NCBI GenBank assembly: GCA_964058845.1
Contig: CAXKVR010000345.1
Coordinates: forward strand, 16,161 to 80,160
Source of the DNA: Carex sylvatica
Lineage: Eukaryota > Streptophyta > Magnoliopsida > Poales > Cyperaceae
DNA: 64,000 bases
Reading direction: 5' to 3'
How positions within the stretch are numbered: position 1 is the stretch's first letter; each line of letters opens with the position of its first letter. The translations under genes were made by a program, and so were the position numbers. The notes under the pieces are model-generated. The model saw nothing but the letters and a program-made list of their open reading frames with translations. It searched no databases and was not told the origin of the DNA. Of this stretch, positions 62,045 through 64,000 are shown piece by piece.

Positions 62045-62170
62045 ATGAATTTATTTTTTATTTTTAAAGTTCAAATACTCAATTTTAACCGTTAAATAAG
62101 ATCTCTCCGTATGAAAATGTATATGGATATCAAATTTTGCATTTTTTTGAATTTTTTTTACAGTTTTTTA
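62045..62170. repeat. Single copy of the shared MITE arm module
   Basis: 'aaagttcaaatactcaattttaaccgttaaataagatctctccgtatgaaaatg' followed by 'gatatcaaattttgcatttttttgaatttttttta' matches the left arms of 12586, 13938, 25464 and 29100. The mirrored arm is absent or unrecognisable, so this is a half element. Confidence 0.5.
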
Positions 62171-62618
62171 GATAGGTAATAAATTGCTACTTAATTTTTA
62201 TTTTCTAAAGATTATGGACAATTTTGACGCAAAAGAAATTAACGGTTTTAAAAAAATTAGGGTTCGAAATTAAATTATCTTTTATAAATTATCCATGATC
62301 AGACTACAAAAACTTGGTTGTAATTTTTGAAATCAAACTCAAATTTCCACACAAAAAATTGCCAACTATCATAGTTTGAAAATTCGGCCAATCTGAATTT
62401 CACAATCCATTCCTTTTATTTTGCTGTATTCACAATAATTATTTATATAAAGATAATTATCGACATTGACAGTTAAAAAAATCTAAGGATCGATCCAGAA
62501 CAATTAACAAGCTGGGAAAGGAAGACAATGGTAAATAAATTATAGAAATTATATTCGATTAATGTAGATGGGTCCCCAAGTTAAATAAAAACAGAGAGAG
62601 AAAAGATGTAAAATGACC

Positions 62619-62807
62619 GGAAATAAATCTGCTGTGATCCGTAGGAATTGCAGGGACCCTGCTATTCAAAATCTAACCTTTCATATTTTGGAACACACGA
62701 ATCTCAATATAAATTGTTTATATACACAAATCTCAAAACAAATGAAAGGTTAGAATTGAAATAAAAGGGTGCCTGCAATTCCTACGGATCACGGCAGATT
62801 TATTTCC
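62619..62807. mobile_element. Mutator-like foldback MITE (189 bp)
   Basis: Ends GGAAATAAATCTGCTGTGATCC / GGATCACGGCAGATTTATTTCC with perfect 9-bp target duplications aaaatgacc (62610-62618; 62808-62816). Arms of about 80 bp are near identical (ccgtaggaattgcaggga / tgcctgcaattcctacgg), so it looks recent. Confidence 0.92.
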
Positions 62808-63094
62808 AAAATGACCACTAGTCCACTATGGTTAGTAAACTAAGTAGCACGTGGTCTGCTAGAGAGAGAGAGAGGTATGCCATGTGATGCCATTGCCAGA
62901 TGCCACCATCACCTACTTGCTAGTTTCATCTGTTTTGTCCGTTTTGTATCAAATTTCAGTAGAGTAGGAGCTCCATAACACAGCATCATCTATAATTCTC
63001 TGTGTTGCTATTTAACTAGAATTGTCTAATGGGATTTTTTTTTTTAATTTTATGAATGGAATCAAATTACAATAATTTGGTTCCTTTAAATATT

Positions 63095-63330
63095 TTTAGG
63101 GTGTATTTGGGTGACACAGGAATAACGCTAATTCAGAAATAACTGTTATTTTTAACGAGCTATTCTCAACACAACACGTTTGGGTGAAAAAAACGCTATT
63201 CTCAACAAAGAAATAGCTCAGATTAGCTGTTATTCCGTTATTTCTATGAAATATTAGATTAGCAGCTATTTCAGAAATAGCTACTATTCTGAGCTATTTC
63301 TTAATTCATCCAAATACATTCTTAAAGAAT
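63095..63330. mobile_element. Foldback MITE with GTATTTGGGTGA ends
   Basis: Left 'gggtgtatttgggtga' mirrors right 'attcatccaaatacattc'; the interior has repeated 'gaaatagct'/'agctatttc' and 'attccgttatttc' words in both orientations. The ends resemble hAT-type MITEs, but no target duplication could be fixed. Confidence 0.6.
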
Positions 63331-63545
63331 TACATGTCTTCAAGTTTGATTACAAAAATTTAAAATTTAAAGAATCCGAAGCATTATGTCGGTTCCTTTA
63401 TAAATAATGTTAAAGAATTGAAGAAATGTTTTAATTTTCTGTGATCAAATTTGAAAACCTACATCAATGCATAAAAGACTAAATTATTAATTTGATTTTC
63501 TGAAGTTACCTAAAGGATTCTCATTAAAAAATTATATATATATAT

Positions 63546-63818
63546 CATATGTGGTCACCATATGAGGTAGACATATTGGAGAGCTGCAAAGGTGTGGAAT
63601 TGTTCAAAAGCAATCTGAATTTTAAATGCTATCATCTACCGAGGTGCCACAATGATGTGGCAGATCACTTGGCAAATGTGGTAGAAGGGAGGGATTAGAT
63701 TACAGGGGTTATACTTTTCATTTGTTCAAATTGTAATCCTGTGTAATGACTTGTCTGGTTTCAATGGGAAATTGCCTGCGGACGTGTTTGAAGCCCAAAA
63801 AAAAAAAAAAAAAAAAAA
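63546..63818 (+). mobile_element. 5'-truncated LINE 3' end with RNase H tail and poly(A)
   Basis: A 50-codon open stretch (63546-63698) ends in a stop and contains YHLPRCHNDVADHLA, the C-terminal motif of the RNase H-like domain found at the end of plant LINE ORF2. A 3' untranslated stretch of about 100 bp follows, then 22 A residues (63797-63818). Poly(A) tail, 5' truncation and sense orientation are what target-primed reverse transcription leaves. The bases after the tail (atcatgt) loosely resemble those before the fragment (atcatatgt), a weak target duplication. Confidence 0.75.
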
Positions 63819-64000
63819 TCATGTCTCCTTTCCGACGAAATATTTATTATATTTTGTTACACATATCGATTTTCTAAAAATAAAATATTTTGCTATTTAA
63901 CTTGGTATTTCTGTAAAATTCACAACTGTGGCACCGGCCAATACGATGAAATACGGGAAACTCTTTGGGACTAGTTTAGTATTAACCATCCATGCTAAAA

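Noticed and set aside
61870..62067. 65-codon frame starting MWTCGFLICGTG
   Set aside because: Isolated, no splice partners or domain; likely chance.

Overview
The window is nuclear DNA of a flowering plant, almost certainly a eudicot. It is strongly AT-rich, its genes have many short exons with GT..AG introns, and between the genes it is packed with small non-autonomous transposons. Three complete protein-coding genes can be built exon by exon in an unbroken frame: an auxilin-like J-domain protein (+ strand, 6854-13617, 8 exons, 1313 aa), dihydroflavonol 4-reductase DFR (- strand, 24589-21396, 6 exons, 352 aa), and a large subunit of ADP-glucose pyrophosphorylase (- strand, 43650-36614, 15 exons, 526 aa). 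A decayed tandem copy of DFR lies between the first two genes (about 20475-15640). Some DFR residues resemble asterid DFRs more than rosid ones, so an asterid is my best guess, held loosely.

Layout. 1-6.5 kb: AT-rich intergenic DNA with one hAT-type MITE. 6.6-13.6 kb: auxilin-like gene, with a Mutator-like MITE in its sixth intron. 13.6-24.8 kb: a MITE, a tRNA-derived SINE, the DFR pseudogene (carrying a hAT element, MITEs and a copia-LTR-like piece), then the intact DFR gene. 25-36.5 kb: dense foldback elements, including a compound double hairpin (29.1-29.9 kb) and a 4.6-kb large inverted repeat (29.9-34.5 kb) with two diverged copies of an ORF. 36.6-44.5 kb: the AGPase gene. 44.6-53.2 kb: a hAT element filled with CACGG-type minisatellite, a 2-kb Mutator-like element carrying a 99-bp tandem array, more MITEs, and a 1.85-kb solo LTR inserted in a foldback. 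53.6-64 kb: no gene recognised; hAT and Mutator MITEs, LTR-like stretches, and the 3' end of a LINE with its poly(A) tail.

The genes are not functionally linked: clathrin uncoating, anthocyanin/proanthocyanidin synthesis and starch synthesis. The most informative content is the transposon record. Many elements can be bounded to the base by inverted ends plus target-site duplications: 9-11 bp for Mutator-like, 8 bp for hAT-like. Several Mutator-like MITEs share one subterminal arm sequence but have unrelated outer tips and loops. The intact DFR gene also preserves the empty site of the hAT element next to its pseudogene copy. I found no evidence for a wholly new gene system; the best candidates for novelty are these composite element families.
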